A stretch of 64,000 bases of DNA from Cellulomonas dongxiuzhuiae. Its GTDB lineage: Bacteria > Actinomycetota > Actinomycetes > Actinomycetales > Cellulomonadaceae. The DNA lies in NCBI RefSeq assembly GCF_018623035.1, contig NZ_CP076023.1, positions 496,001 to 560,000 on the forward strand, given 5' to 3'. Of this stretch, positions 8,689 through 20,182 are shown piece after piece. Under the pieces are notes generated by a model. The model did not search any database. It was given only the letters and a program-made list of their open reading frames with translations, and was not told where the DNA came from. The translations under genes were made by a program, and so were the position numbers. The stretch's first letter is position 1. Every line of letters begins with the position of its first letter.

Positions 8689-10382
8689 GGCAGCGCGGAC
8701 CCCGCCGCGAGGAACCGGTCCAGGTAGGCCGCCACCCACACCAGCGGCGCGTTCCAGCGGATGCACACGTCGTTGGTGACCTCCGACGTGGGCTCGTCGA
8801 GGTAGCAGCACTGCGGCGGCTGGCCCACCAGGCGCCGGTCGTACGGGAAGTCGGGTGCGGGGATCGAGTTCGCACCACCCGCGAGCGCGCCGGGAGGCGG
8901 CGGCGGCATCGCCGGGTCGAGGTCGTGACCGAACTGCCGGGTGCGTTGGTGGTGGCTGTGGTCGGTCCCGTGGCCGGTGACGTAGCTCTGCCCGAGCGCG
9001 TTGCGGCCCAGCAGGTGGTCGGTCCCCTCCGCGACGGCGTCGCGGTAGGCGGCGTCCCCGGTGACCAGGTGCGCCACGGCGAGCACGACGAGGTTGTTCA
9101 GCAGGCGCCCGTTGGACCCCCAGGACCAGCCGGCGGCCGGCGCGTACGGCTGCCCCCAGGGCTGCCGGCGCTGCACTGCGAGAAGGCGGTCGGCGCCGGC
9201 CCGCACGCTCTCCACCACGCGGTCGTGGTCCGCGAGGCCGCTGCCGTGCAGCGCCAGGTCGAGACGGGCCGGCGCGCCGACGGCGTCGAAGTCGAACCCT
9301 GCGTCGTCGAAGGGGTCGGCCGCGTGCTCGGGGGAGCGCAGGACGTCCTGCTCGTACGCGGGATCGCCGGTGGCCAGCCACAGCTCGGCGGCCGCCCAGT
9401 AGAGGTCGTCGCCCACGTCCGCGTCGTCGTACGGGCCGCCGCCGTGGCGGGCGTGGTCGTCCGGTGGGAGCAGGGCGGGGTGCTGCCGGGCCGCGTCGTA
9501 CGCCGACCGCGCGGCCGTCTCCAGGCGGTGGGCGTACGCAGGATCGACGGTGCGCAGGTGACGCGCACCGGCCGCTGCCGCCGCGGCCAGGTGCAGGGTC
9601 GCGGTGGTCGACGGCCGGTGCAGGACGCGCTCGGTGGGGTCGAGGTGCGGCCAGCCCGGCAGGGGCGACCACGTGGTGCCGTGGACGCGGTGGAACGCCA
9701 GGCCGGCCAGCGGCCGCCCGGGCGGCACCTGCATCCGCAGCAGCCAGTCCAGCTGCCACCGGCACTCGTCCGCGACCCGGCGGTCACCCGGGACCAGGTC
9801 GAGGGTGCCCAGCAGCTGCCACGCGGCGATGGCGCCGCTGGTCACGTACTTGCCGTAGTCACCCGCGTCGTACCAGCCGCCCGACACGTCGTACGTGCCG
9901 TCGTCGTGCCAGCCGGGGTAGAGGTGCGCGGCGGCCGGTCCGGTCCACGCGGGGACGGCGGTGTCGGGGTGCCCGGCGGGGCGTGCGTAGCCGGGGACGG
10001 TGATCGCGGTGCCCGACCGCATGAGCGTGAAGAAGCGCAGGGCGTCGTCGCGCAGCGCCGCGTGGATCCCGTCGTCGACCCGGAAGGGGTGGCTGCGCGC
10101 CGACCCGGCCTCGACCCGGTACGTCCCCGCGTCGAGGTCGCCGAGCTCGAGGACGTGCACGGGCAGCCCGGACGTCGGCTCGGGGCGCACGGGCCAGGGC
10201 ACCGACGTGCCCTCGTGCACGACGCGGCCGTCCTCACGCACCACGCGGAAGGCGACGGGCGCGACGTCGGGCGCGACGAGCGTCGCCCGCGCCGGCGTCC
10301 CCGGCACGTGGCCGAGCTGGTTGACCCGCACGGCCGGCCGCCGCGCGAGGACCTCCTGCACGGACCAGGTCGGCCGGCTCAC
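8685..10382 (-). CDS. Cytoplasmic GH9 glycoside hydrolase (cellodextrinase-like) with an altered acid residue
   Basis: The 565-residue protein has an N-terminal CelD_N immunoglobulin-like domain (residues 15-105, with AVRVNQLGH) and a GH9 (alpha/alpha)6 barrel (110-560). The base/nucleophile-binding motif GGWYDAGDYGKYV holds D172 and D175, and the catalytic-His region reads HSHHQRTR. At the C-terminal signature, where the family has NEVAINWNA with the acid Glu, this protein has NDVCIRWNA, so Asp (D538) sits at the acid position. There is no signal peptide or carbohydrate-binding module, so it likely acts on imported cello-oligosaccharides inside the cell. The GTG start at 10382 is preferred over an upstream Arg/Pro-rich extension to 10499. 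Confidence 0.82.
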   Translation of the reverse strand: MSRPTWSVQEVLARRPAVRVNQLGHVPGTPARATLVAPDVAPVAFRVVREDGRVVHEGTSVPWPVRPEPTSGLPVHVLELGDLDAGTYRVEAGSARSHPFRVDDGIHAALRDDALRFFTLMRSGTAITVPGYARPAGHPDTAVPAWTGPAAAHLYPGWHDDGTYDVSGGWYDAGDYGKYVTSGAIAAWQLLGTLDLVPGDRRVADECRWQLDWLLRMQVPPGRPLAGLAFHRVHGTTWSPLPGWPHLDPTERVLHRPSTTATLHLAAAAAAGARHLRTVDPAYAHRLETAARSAYDAARQHPALLPPDDHARHGGGPYDDADVGDDLYWAAAELWLATGDPAYEQDVLRSPEHAADPFDDAGFDFDAVGAPARLDLALHGSGLADHDRVVESVRAGADRLLAVQRRQPWGQPYAPAAGWSWGSNGRLLNNLVVLAVAHLVTGDAAYRDAVAEGTDHLLGRNALGQSYVTGHGTDHSHHQRTRQFGHDLDPAMPPPPPGALAGGANSIPAPDFPYDRRLVGQPPQCCYLDEPTSEVTNDVCIRWNAPLVWVAAYLDRFLAAGSALP

Positions 10383-10536
10383 GCGCGGCAGCCTACGACC
10401 GGGTCCGGGAGCCGCGCGCGGCGAGGCGAGCGTGCGTGACGAGGGCCGTGCCGGTCCCGTCCTCGGACGCCGCGGCCGGCGGTCGGCGTCTCGCGGCACA
10501 ATGGACGCGGCACGTCGGCCGTCGAGGGGGACTCAC

Positions 10537-11751
10537 GTGACATCTGCACCTGGGACGACCGTCGGGGCGCCGGACCGCGCGCCGCTCGTGCCGGAGGGCC
10601 CGCCGCTCGCCCCCGCGCGTCTCGCCCGCCACGCCCGGCACCTCAACCTGCCGGGCATCGGCGTCAGCGGGCAGCGGCGCCTGGCCGCGGCGCGCGTCCT
10701 CGTGGTCGGCGCCGGCGGGCTCGGCAGCCCCGCGCTGCTCTACCTCGCGGCTGCGGGCGTCGGCACGCTCGGCATCGTCGACGACGACGTGGTCGACGAG
10801 TCGAACCTGCAGCGCCAGGTGCTGCACCGGACCGCCGACGTGGGCCGTCGCAAGGTCGACTCCGCGCGCGAGGCGGTGCTCGCCGCCGACCCCGAGGTGA
10901 CCGTCGAGGTGCACCCCGTGCGGCTGACCGCGGCCAACGCGCTCGACATCGTCTCGCGCTACGACCTCGTGCTCGACGGCTCGGACAACTTCGCCACCCG
11001 GTACGTCGTGAGCGACGCGACGTCGATCGCCGGCGTGCCGCACGTGTGGGGGGCGCTCGAGCGGTTCCGCGGCCAGGTCAGCGTGTTCTGGTCCAGCCCG
11101 CCGCAGGGCCACGCGCCCGTGACGTACCGCGACGTGTTCCCCGAGGCGCCCGCGCCGGGCACGGTGCCGACGTGCGCGGAGGGCGGGGTGCTCGGGGCGC
11201 TGTGCGCGACGATCGGCTCGGTCATGGTGACCGAGGCGGTCAAGCTCGTCACGGGTGCGGGGCGCTCGCTGCTGGGCCGGCTCGCGATCTACGACGCCGC
11301 GGACGTGACGTGGCGCGAGCTGCGCGTGGTCGCCGACCCGACACGCCCGCCGGTCACCCACGTCGCGGAGCCCGAGGTCGAGGCCTGCGCCGTGCCGTCG
11401 CCCGCACGGGTCTCGGCGGATGCGGCGATCTCGGTGCTCCAGCTGCGTGACCTGCTCGACTCGGCGGCGCCGCCGTACGTGCTCGACGTGCGCGAGGAGT
11501 TCGAGCGCGACATCGTCACGATCCCCGGGTCGGTCCTGGTGCCGGCCGGGCAGCTGCTCGGCCCGCGCGGCGCCGACGCGCTCGCGGACCTGCCGACCGA
11601 CCGGCTCGTGGCCGTGTACTGCAAGGCCGGGTCCCGGTCCCAGCGCGTCGTCGACGCCGCGCACGCCGCTGGACGCGACAACGTCGTGCAGGTCGCCGGT
11701 GGCGTGCTCGCCTGGGTCGACGACGTCGACCCGACGCTCAGCCGGTACTGA
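10537..11751 (+). CDS. moeB: MoeB/ThiF-type sulfur-carrier adenylyltransferase with C-terminal rhodanese domain
   Basis: The protein has 404 residues. Residues 25-265 are an E1-like adenylation domain with the nucleotide motif GAGGLGSPAL, the metal/ATP residues DDDVVDESNLQRQ and the DGSDNF loop. Residues 300-400 are a rhodanese domain with active-site cysteine in YCKAGSRS. Such fusions adenylate the C-terminal Gly-Gly of MoaD or ThiS and hand over sulfur as a thiocarboxylate. Its end is 13 bases from convergent thiG, which makes ThiS a plausible partner; MoaD is equally possible. The GTG start follows GAGGGGGA with six-base spacing. Only one zinc-site half is clear by eye. Confidence 0.85.
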   Translation: MTSAPGTTVGAPDRAPLVPEGPPLAPARLARHARHLNLPGIGVSGQRRLAAARVLVVGAGGLGSPALLYLAAAGVGTLGIVDDDVVDESNLQRQVLHRTADVGRRKVDSAREAVLAADPEVTVEVHPVRLTAANALDIVSRYDLVLDGSDNFATRYVVSDATSIAGVPHVWGALERFRGQVSVFWSSPPQGHAPVTYRDVFPEAPAPGTVPTCAEGGVLGALCATIGSVMVTEAVKLVTGAGRSLLGRLAIYDAADVTWRELRVVADPTRPPVTHVAEPEVEACAVPSPARVSADAAISVLQLRDLLDSAAPPYVLDVREEFERDIVTIPGSVLVPAGQLLGPRGADALADLPTDRLVAVYCKAGSRSQRVVDAAHAAGRDNVVQVAGGVLAWVDDVDPTLSRY

Positions 11752-11763
11752 GCGCGGCCGCCC

Positions 11764-14137
<2,374 letters not shown>

Positions 14138-14146
14138 GGGGTGCTC

Positions 14147-14226
14147 CCTTCGCTGGCATGACCCAGATCAGGTTCGACGGTCGGCTCTGACGCCCTCTCA
14201 GCCCCGCTCCGTGCGGGGCTCCCGTG
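14147..14226 (-). promoter_or_regulatory. TPP riboswitch (THI element)
   Basis: Read on the minus strand, this leader holds the conserved GGGGCTGAGAGGG of the pyrimidine-sensing helix, closed by a GC hairpin (14202-14220), then CCGACCGTC and the ACCTGATCTGGGTCATGCC block that binds the pyrophosphate, ending with GCGAAGGGA. The last purines double as the thiO ribosome site, so control is most likely at translation initiation by sequestration. Thiamine pyrophosphate would shut off thiO-thiS-thiG; divergent thiE is not downstream of it. Confidence 0.95.
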
Positions 14227-14251
14227 CGCCGACCACACTACGCTGCCCGAC

Positions 14252-14923
14252 ATGTCCGACGCCTCCGACGTCCGCGCGCAACGCCGCGTCCGCCTCGCCG
14301 ACGCGCACCTGTACCTGTGCACCGACGCCCGGCGCGCGACCGGCGACCTCGACCGGTTCCTGCACGCGGTGCTGGCGGGCGGCGTCGACGTGGTCCAGCT
14401 GCGTGACCGCACGCTCGACGTCGTCGACGAGCTCACGATCGGGGCCCGCGTCCGCGACCTCGCGCACGAGCACGGGGCCCTGTTCGCGGTCAACGACCGG
14501 GCCGACCTCGCGGTGGCTCTGCGCGCCGACGTGCTGCACACCGGCCAGCGGGACCTGCCGGTCGCGCAGGCGCGGGCGCTCGTCGGGCCGGGCGTGCTGC
14601 TCGGGCGCTCGTCGGGCGGCGGCGATGCCGCAGCCGCGGCGGACGACGACCCCGACGTCGACTACTTCTGCGTGGGACCCGTGCGGGCGACCCCCACCAA
14701 GCCGGGCCGCGAGCCCGTCGGGCTCGACGCCGTCCGTGCGGTGGCCGCCGCCGCGCCGACGACGCCGTGGTTCGCGATCGGCGGGATCGACGAGGCGCTG
14801 CTCCCCGACGTCGTCGCCGCGGGCGCGCGCCGCGTGGTCGTCGTGCGCGCGCTCACGCAGGCGTCCGACCCGCAGCGTGCCGCGGCCCGGCTGCGTGCGC
14901 TCGTGGCCCCGGTCCCCGGGTGA
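14252..14923 (+). CDS. thiE: Thiamine-phosphate synthase
   Basis: This 223-residue TIM-barrel enzyme joins HMP-pyrophosphate to thiazole phosphate. Conserved segments are LYLCTDARR at the N-terminus, [28 protein letters not shown], the phosphate loop [16 protein letters not shown] and WFAIGGID. It is divergent from thiO; the start lies only about 25 bases beyond the riboswitch hairpin, so the two promoters are back to back and thiE is apparently not riboswitch-controlled. No thiC or thiD is in the window. Confidence 0.93.
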   Translation: MSDASDVRAQRRVRLADAHLYLCTDARRATGDLDRFLHAVLAGGVDVVQLRDRTLDVVDELTIGARVRDLAHEHGALFAVNDRADLAVALRADVLHTGQRDLPVAQARALVGPGVLLGRSSGGGDAAAAADDDPDVDYFCVGPVRATPTKPGREPVGLDAVRAVAAAAPTTPWFAIGGIDEALLPDVVAAGARRVVVVRALTQASDPQRAAARLRALVAPVPG

Positions 14924-14947
14924 GGCCGCGGGGACGTGGCCCGGACG

Positions 14948-15745
14948 TCAGAACGGGAGCGGCGCCCGCAGCACCCCCTGGCCGATGAACGTGGCGATCG
15001 CGTCGAGCCGTCGCTCCGAGTCCGCACAAGCCTGCGGGGTCGCGCCCTGCCGCCACACGCGTGTCGCCTCGATCCACGCGAGGTCCCGCGTGAACGTGAC
15101 GACGAGGTCGGAGAGCCAGTTCGCACTGACGTCCCACGGTGCGCCGTCGGGTCCGCCGGACAGCAGCGACCCGAGCTCCTCGCGCAGCCCGTCCATCTCG
15201 AGCGCGAACACGTCGTTGACCAGGTCGTAGTCGTGGTGCTGCGCGCTGTCGGCGCCGTCGCCGTCGGGCGGGACGGTGCGCCAGGTGGCGACGAGCGCAG
15301 GGGCGAGGTCGTAGTTGATGTGGGCGTTCACGCCCAGCACCGCGAAGTTCACGGGCGCCACGTGCGGGTCGCTGCGGTTGTCGAACAGCACGCGCCACAC
15401 CCCGGGCGCCGTCCGGGCGTCGTCGGCGTGGTCGCGCAACGCCCGGAAGAACCGCTCGGCGAACTCCAGGTCGAGCCGCACCAGGAACGGTGACGACCGG
15501 AACTCCCCGCTCGCGACCATCTCGCCGATCCGGCGGGTGATGGTGAGGTAGAGCCGGGTGAACGACGCGATGCCGTCGTCCGGCCCCCGGGGTGAGGACC
15601 TCGCGGCCTCGTCGAGGATGGCCTCCAGCCGCTCGACGACCTCGGGGATCGACGTCGGTGGGGTGTCCCCGGCGAGCCCCGCGAGGCGCCGCAGGTCGCG
15701 GGCGTCGGGCGGTGCGCCGGGGCGGCCGGTCTCGGCTGCGTCCAT
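14948..15745 (-). CDS. DUF5995-family protein
   Basis: The protein has 265 residues, is soluble and lacks a signal peptide. The family pattern is visible: an N-terminal helix with [15 protein letters not shown], then [17 protein letters not shown], a middle [32 protein letters not shown] block, and [16 protein letters not shown]. The conserved His/Asn/Asp residues in NAHINYDL and HHDYDLVN look like a metal or active site, but the family has no known function. The ATG at 15745 has a GGAGAGGAGC ribosome site. It is convergent with thiE (25-base gap). Confidence 0.8.
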   Translation of the reverse strand: MDAAETGRPGAPPDARDLRRLAGLAGDTPPTSIPEVVERLEAILDEAARSSPRGPDDGIASFTRLYLTITRRIGEMVASGEFRSSPFLVRLDLEFAERFFRALRDHADDARTAPGVWRVLFDNRSDPHVAPVNFAVLGVNAHINYDLAPALVATWRTVPPDGDGADSAQHHDYDLVNDVFALEMDGLREELGSLLSGGPDGAPWDVSANWLSDLVVTFTRDLAWIEATRVWRQGATPQACADSERRLDAIATFIGQGVLRAPLPF

Positions 15746-15918
15746 CCGTCGGCTCCTCTCCGCTCCCGACCGGGCGCGTGGCGTGCGTCGATCGTGGCGG
15801 TCCTGTGACGTCCACGATGGCCGATCGCAGCGCGCGGGGCACGCCCGGTTTCCGTTTTTCGCCTCCCCGTGGCAAGGGTGGGTCGCACTCCCGCGGCCCG
15901 TCGTCCGAAGGAGGAGCC

Positions 15919-16362
15919 ATGATCAGCCCGACCGACGCCCTCGACGCCGTCGCCGCCGCAGCGGCGGTGCTCAACCACGCGGTGAGCGAACCGGGGAACC
16001 GGACCATCAGCACGCTCGCGCCCCAGCTCGACCGATTGTCGCGGGCGGTGGCCCGGGCACAGGTCATCGTGACGCTGGACCCGGACGCGGAGCTGGACCG
16101 ACCCGTCCCGCGGTGCTTCGCGCCGGAGGACGCGAGCGAGCACGCGGACGACCTCGCGGTGCTGGAGGCGATCGCGGCCATGCCGGTCCAACCGGCGACC
16201 GTGGTCTTCCGGGCCCGTCGGCTGGACGACGACTCAGCCGAGGACGCGCTGCGCGCCTGGATCGACGGGAGGCGCATCACGGCTACTCCGGCGGGCCGGG
16301 GCTACGACATCGACGCGAACCGCCTGGTCAGCAACATCGCCGACCAGTTCCTCGAGCCGTAG
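15919..16362 (+). CDS. Unknown small protein
   Basis: This 147-residue acidic soluble protein starts at ATG 15919 behind a strong AAGGAGGAG site. Residues 1-45 are helical (DALDAVAAAAAVLNHAV), and a possible beta-rich part follows from 85 with PATVVFRARRLDDD and a closing DIDANRLVSNIADQFLEP. It is convergent with the GH5-like gene (12 bases apart) and sits behind a 173-base intergenic region with a T-rich stretch near 15854. No family is recognised; codon use matches its neighbours. Confidence 0.6.
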   Translation: MISPTDALDAVAAAAAVLNHAVSEPGNRTISTLAPQLDRLSRAVARAQVIVTLDPDAELDRPVPRCFAPEDASEHADDLAVLEAIAAMPVQPATVVFRARRLDDDSAEDALRAWIDGRRITATPAGRGYDIDANRLVSNIADQFLEP

Positions 16363-16374
16363 CGGGGTCACGTC

Positions 16375-18318
16375 TCATCGCCGCCGCCGCAGCACCACCG
16401 TCCCGTACGGCTCGAGGTCCACGGCCTCGACCGGCGACCCGTCGAGCTGCTCCAGCCGGCCGTCGGCCACCTCGGGGGTGACGCTCACGGCCTGCGCGTG
16501 CTCGCTGACCAGCACGACGACCTCGCGCCCGTCGCCCTGCACGAGCCGGTCGACCAGCACCCGGGGGTCGTCGGGCACGCGCACCGGGCGCTCGACCCCG
16601 GCGACCGTGGCGAGCGCGTCGTACAGGCGCCACGTGTCCTCGGGGTTGACCCGCCCCTGCGCGCTCGCCAGGTACTCCAGCGGGTAGGTGCACAGCACCG
16701 CGCGCCCGGGGCCGTGGTCCTTGACGACGACCGCGGGCCGCCCGTGCGCGTCGCGCGCGACGACCGTCGCGAGGAGCACCGTCACGGGCAGGTACGCGCG
16801 GCCCTCGGCGTTGCCCGCGACGCGGAACCGCAGGACGTCACCGGTGTGCAGCGACCCGAGGTCCGCCTCGAAGGTCAGCACGACCTCGTCGTCGTCGATC
16901 GGGTCGACGAGCCCGTACGCGAGCTCGCGCCGCACGCCGAACAGCTCCTCGGTGCGGATCCACCACGGGCCGCGCTGCACGGGCGACTCCCCGGCGCAGT
17001 ACGACGCGTAGACGGTCGCACCGGCCGCCGCCAGCTCGACCAGCTGCACCCACGACGGCCCGCAGAGCTGCTTGACCGACGGCAGCAGGTACAGGTCGTA
17101 CCCGCCGGGCAGGCCGCCGTCGGTCTGCTCGCGCACCACCCCCACGGGCAGGTCGGCCTCGCGTGCCGCGACGTACGCCTGCTCGCCGGTGCGCACGATG
17201 AGCGCGCGCTCCTCCTCGGTCGTGAACGGGTAGTCGGCCGCGAGGTGCGACGGCACGACGAGCGCGGCCTGCGCCGGGGCGCGCGAGCACCGCGGCAGGT
17301 CGATCTCCCGCAGCGTCGCGGCGAACCGCTCGAGCTCGAGCAGCGGCGGCTTGGGCTCACCGTCGGACGTCGTGATGCCGAAGTGCAGCTCGAACGGGTG
17401 GTGGGCGTACGGCCGCTGCCCCAGGACGGTGTCGTAGTCGGTGTTGTTCCACGCGATCCAGCCCGTCGCGCCGGCCAGGAGCGTGGTGTGCAGGAGCTGG
17501 CGGTAGTACGCGGCGGCGCCGGTGGGGGAGACGAAGTCGCTCGAGAGGCCGAACTCCTCCATCACCACGGGCCGCCCGCGGACGGCCGCGAGCTCGCACA
17601 CCCACGCGGCCTTGAGGTGCTGGCGCACCTGGTCGGACTCCATGCGGTAGACGTGCGGGCCGGTGAAGTCGACGAAGCGACCCAGGTCCACCGTCGAGTA
17701 GCCGTTGTCGTGCCCGGTCTGCTCGATGCCCCAGGCGCCGTCCCCGATCGACACGGGCTGGTCCCCACCACCGGCCCGCACCGCGTGGACCATGAGCCGG
17801 GCCCACGCCTCGACGTCGTCGCGCCGGCCCTCGCCGCCGTAGATCGGCATCTCGTTGGAGATCAGCCACCCGGCGACCGCGGGGTGGGCCGCGTAGCGGG
17901 CCGTGAGCGTGGCGACGTACCAGGCCTGCCGGCCCACCATCCACACGTCGGTGTACAGGTCCCGCCCGGCGCGCCAGACGGGGTCCCAGTTCTCGCCCGA
18001 CATGTGCCCGACGAGGAACGTCGGGATCGTCGTCATGCCGGCCTCGACGTGCGCGTCGAGGAAGTCCGCGTAGTGCGCGCACTGCTCCTCGTCGAGGGTC
18101 GTCGGGGTGGGCATCATGTCCGGCCAGTAGAAGAACGACCGTGTCATGGTCAGCCCGTGGCGGGCCAGGACGGCCAGCTCCTCGCGCACGAGCGCGGTGT
18201 CGTAGCTCCGCCACATCAGCGGGCCGCCGGCGCGGGACCAGAAGTTCGCCCCGAGCCACGTCACGGGCCCGTCCGGGCCGACCACCGACGGCGACGGGCG
18301 CGGCACGCCCCGGCTCAC
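16375..18318 (-). CDS. Cytoplasmic GH5-like (clan GH-A) glycoside hydrolase of an ABC-transporter operon
   Basis: The protein has 647 residues from GTG 18318. The N-terminal TIM barrel (about residues 10-330) carries the clan GH-A acid/base in WLISNEMPIYGG and the nucleophile in VVMEEFGLSSD. A Rossmann-like glutamine-amidotransferase-type domain follows (about 350-520, VPSHLAADYPF to YASYCAG), as in GH42-like enzymes, and then a beta domain. The opening GANFWSRAGGPLMWRSYD and TRSFFYWPDMMP resemble what I recall of GH5_18 beta-mannosidases, which act on Man-GlcNAc units of N-glycan cores; that is inference. No signal peptide. In-frame GTG codons at 18336 and 18354 are alternative starts inside tandem repeats; the 18354 one overlaps the permease stop as GTGA. 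Confidence 0.8.
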   Translation of the reverse strand: MSRGVPRPSPSVVGPDGPVTWLGANFWSRAGGPLMWRSYDTALVREELAVLARHGLTMTRSFFYWPDMMPTPTTLDEEQCAHYADFLDAHVEAGMTTIPTFLVGHMSGENWDPVWRAGRDLYTDVWMVGRQAWYVATLTARYAAHPAVAGWLISNEMPIYGGEGRRDDVEAWARLMVHAVRAGGGDQPVSIGDGAWGIEQTGHDNGYSTVDLGRFVDFTGPHVYRMESDQVRQHLKAAWVCELAAVRGRPVVMEEFGLSSDFVSPTGAAAYYRQLLHTTLLAGATGWIAWNNTDYDTVLGQRPYAHHPFELHFGITTSDGEPKPPLLELERFAATLREIDLPRCSRAPAQAALVVPSHLAADYPFTTEEERALIVRTGEQAYVAAREADLPVGVVREQTDGGLPGGYDLYLLPSVKQLCGPSWVQLVELAAAGATVYASYCAGESPVQRGPWWIRTEELFGVRRELAYGLVDPIDDDEVVLTFEADLGSLHTGDVLRFRVAGNAEGRAYLPVTVLLATVVARDAHGRPAVVVKDHGPGRAVLCTYPLEYLASAQGRVNPEDTWRLYDALATVAGVERPVRVPDDPRVLVDRLVQGDGREVVVLVSEHAQAVSVTPEVADGRLEQLDGSPVEAVDLEPYGTVVLRRRR

Positions 18319-18366
18319 GTGACCGCCCTGCGTCACGTGACCGCCCTGCGTCACTTGACCGCCCCG
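18315..18366. repeat. Two exact and one partial 18-bp tandem repeats across a gene junction
   Basis: A unit containing CACGTGACCGCCCTGCGT occurs twice head to tail at about 18316-18351, and a third, diverged unit (CACTTGACCGCCCC) spans the permease stop. On the minus strand each unit carries GTGACGCAGGGCGGTCAC, that is, a GTG codon with the GGGCGGT upstream context. The repeat therefore multiplies candidate start sites of the GH5-like gene in frame (six codons per unit). Confidence 0.85.
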
Positions 18367-19190
18367 GCCGTCAGCCCGGCGACGAAGTGCCGCTGCAGCA
18401 GCAGGAACCCGATGACGACCGGGATGCTCACGACGAGCGAGGCCGCCATGATCTCGTTCCAGTACACGTTGGTCTGGGTCGAGTACTGCCGGATGCCGAC
18501 GGCCAGCGTGCGGTTCGCCTCGGTCGTCATCACCGACGCGAACAGCACCTCGCCCCAGGCCGTCATGAACGCGTAGATCGCCACGGCGATCACGCCCGGC
18601 CGCGCCGCGGGCAGCACCACGCGCAGCAGCGCGCCGATGGGGGAGCAGCCGTCGACCCGCGCGGCCTCGTCGAGCTCCTGCGGGATGTTGTCGAGGTACC
18701 CCGACAGCATCCAGATGGAGAACGGCAGCGAGAACGTCAGGTACGTGATGACCAGTCCGATGCGGGTGCCGACGAACTGGAAGCCCGTGCCCTGCTCGAT
18801 GTTGACGAAGATGATGAACAGCGGCAGCAGGAACAGCACGCCGGGGAACATCTGCGTCGACAGGACCGTCGTCGTGAACACCGACCGGCCGCGGAACCGG
18901 TAGCGGGACACGGCGTACGACGCGAAGATCGCGATCACGAGGCTCGCGATCGTGGCCGCGCTCGACACGACGAGGCTGTTCACGAAGTAGCGCGCCAGCG
19001 GCACGGTGGTCCACATGTCGATGAACGGCTGGAACGTGACGGTGCTGGGCCACCACGAGAACGCCCCGCGGACGTCCTGCAGCGGCTTCAGCGACGACGT
19101 GACCATGATGTAGAGCGGCAGGGCGGTGACCGTCGCGAGCACGACGATCACCGCCGCGCGGAACGTCTTGAAGGCCCGGGTGTCATGCAC
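18351..19190 (-). CDS. Carbohydrate ABC transporter permease, MalG type
   Basis: A 279-residue inner-membrane subunit with six helices. The EAA motif that contacts the ATPase reads EAARVDGCSPIGALLRVVLP (near residues 177-196). Its GTG start at 19190 overlaps the end of the MalF-type gene by eight bases. No ATPase gene is present in this operon, so a shared MsiK-type ATPase elsewhere probably energises it, as in other actinobacterial sugar importers. The C-terminus LTAGAVK is typical of the family. Confidence 0.92.
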   Translation of the reverse strand: MHDTRAFKTFRAAVIVVLATVTALPLYIMVTSSLKPLQDVRGAFSWWPSTVTFQPFIDMWTTVPLARYFVNSLVVSSAATIASLVIAIFASYAVSRYRFRGRSVFTTTVLSTQMFPGVLFLLPLFIIFVNIEQGTGFQFVGTRIGLVITYLTFSLPFSIWMLSGYLDNIPQELDEAARVDGCSPIGALLRVVLPAARPGVIAVAIYAFMTAWGEVLFASVMTTEANRTLAVGIRQYSTQTNVYWNEIMAASLVVSIPVVIGFLLLQRHFVAGLTAGAVK

Positions 19191-20151
19191 GGCGCGACCT
19201 CCGGTTCATCGTGATCAGGTAGATGCCCGTCACGAGCAGCAGGAACAGCAGCAGCAGCACCGACATCGCCGCCCCGGCGCCGAAGTTCCAGGTGAGGAAC
19301 GACGCGTTGTAGATGTGGAACGAGATGAGGTCGCCCGCCGCGGGCTGCGCGGTGCCGAACAGCACGTACGGGGTGTTGAAGTCGTTGAACACCCACAGGA
19401 ACATCACCAGGACGAGCACGAGGTTGACCGGCCGCAGCATCGGCAGCGTGATCGACCACCAGGAGCGGAACGCGTGTGCGCCGTCCATCGCCGCGGCCTC
19501 GTAGACGTCGTCCGGCACGGACTGCAGGCCGGCCGTCAGCATGAGGAACGCGAACGGCCACATCCGCCAGATCGCGACGATGACGATCGACGCGAACGCC
19601 CGTCCGCCGATGAGCCAGAACGGCTTGTCCTGCATCAGCCCCAGGTCCTCGACGAGCAGGTGGTTGATGACCCCGTTGTCGCGCTGGAGCATGAAGTTCC
19701 ACGTGACGATGCCGGCGTACACCGGCAGCGCGTACGGCACGAGGAACAGCGTGCGGAACAGCGCGCGGCTGCGGAACGGCCGCTGCAGCGCGACCGCCGC
19801 CGCCATGCCCAGCGACCACGAGATCCCCACCACGAGCACCGTGTACGCGCACGTGATCCCGAAGGAGCTGAGCAGGGCGCGCCCGACGGCACCGTCGACG
19901 TCGAGCGCGACCTGGTAGTTGCGCAGGCCCACGAACGGGGCTGACGTCCAGTCCCGGATGAAGAAGCGTGTGAGCTGCGTGAAGCTCATCCAGATGCCGG
20001 TGAGCATCGGCACCAGGTGGATGAACACCTCGAGCAGCACCGCCGGTGCCAGCAGCGCGTACGGCAGCCACCACCCGCTCTTGCGGGTGCGACGGCGGGA
20101 TGCGGTGCTCGCGGCGGGCACCGGCGGGGCGGTGGAGGTGGTCGTGGCCAC
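19183..20151 (-). CDS. Carbohydrate ABC transporter permease, MalF type
   Basis: The protein has 322 residues and six helices after a Thr/Pro/Ala-rich cytoplasmic N-terminus of about 25 residues. The EAA loop is EAAAMDGAHAFRSWWSITLP. It pairs with the MalG-type subunit whose gene overlaps its 3' end, and with the lipoprotein binding protein encoded 31 bases upstream. Substrate specificity cannot be deduced; the operon's GH5-like enzyme suggests a beta-linked oligosaccharide. Confidence 0.92.
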   Translation of the reverse strand: MATTTSTAPPVPAASTASRRRTRKSGWWLPYALLAPAVLLEVFIHLVPMLTGIWMSFTQLTRFFIRDWTSAPFVGLRNYQVALDVDGAVGRALLSSFGITCAYTVLVVGISWSLGMAAAVALQRPFRSRALFRTLFLVPYALPVYAGIVTWNFMLQRDNGVINHLLVEDLGLMQDKPFWLIGGRAFASIVIVAIWRMWPFAFLMLTAGLQSVPDDVYEAAAMDGAHAFRSWWSITLPMLRPVNLVLVLVMFLWVFNDFNTPYVLFGTAQPAAGDLISFHIYNASFLTWNFGAGAAMSVLLLLFLLLVTGIYLITMNRRSRRA

Positions 20152-20182
20152 GGCGTCTCCTCGGTGAGCGCGGACCGGTGCG

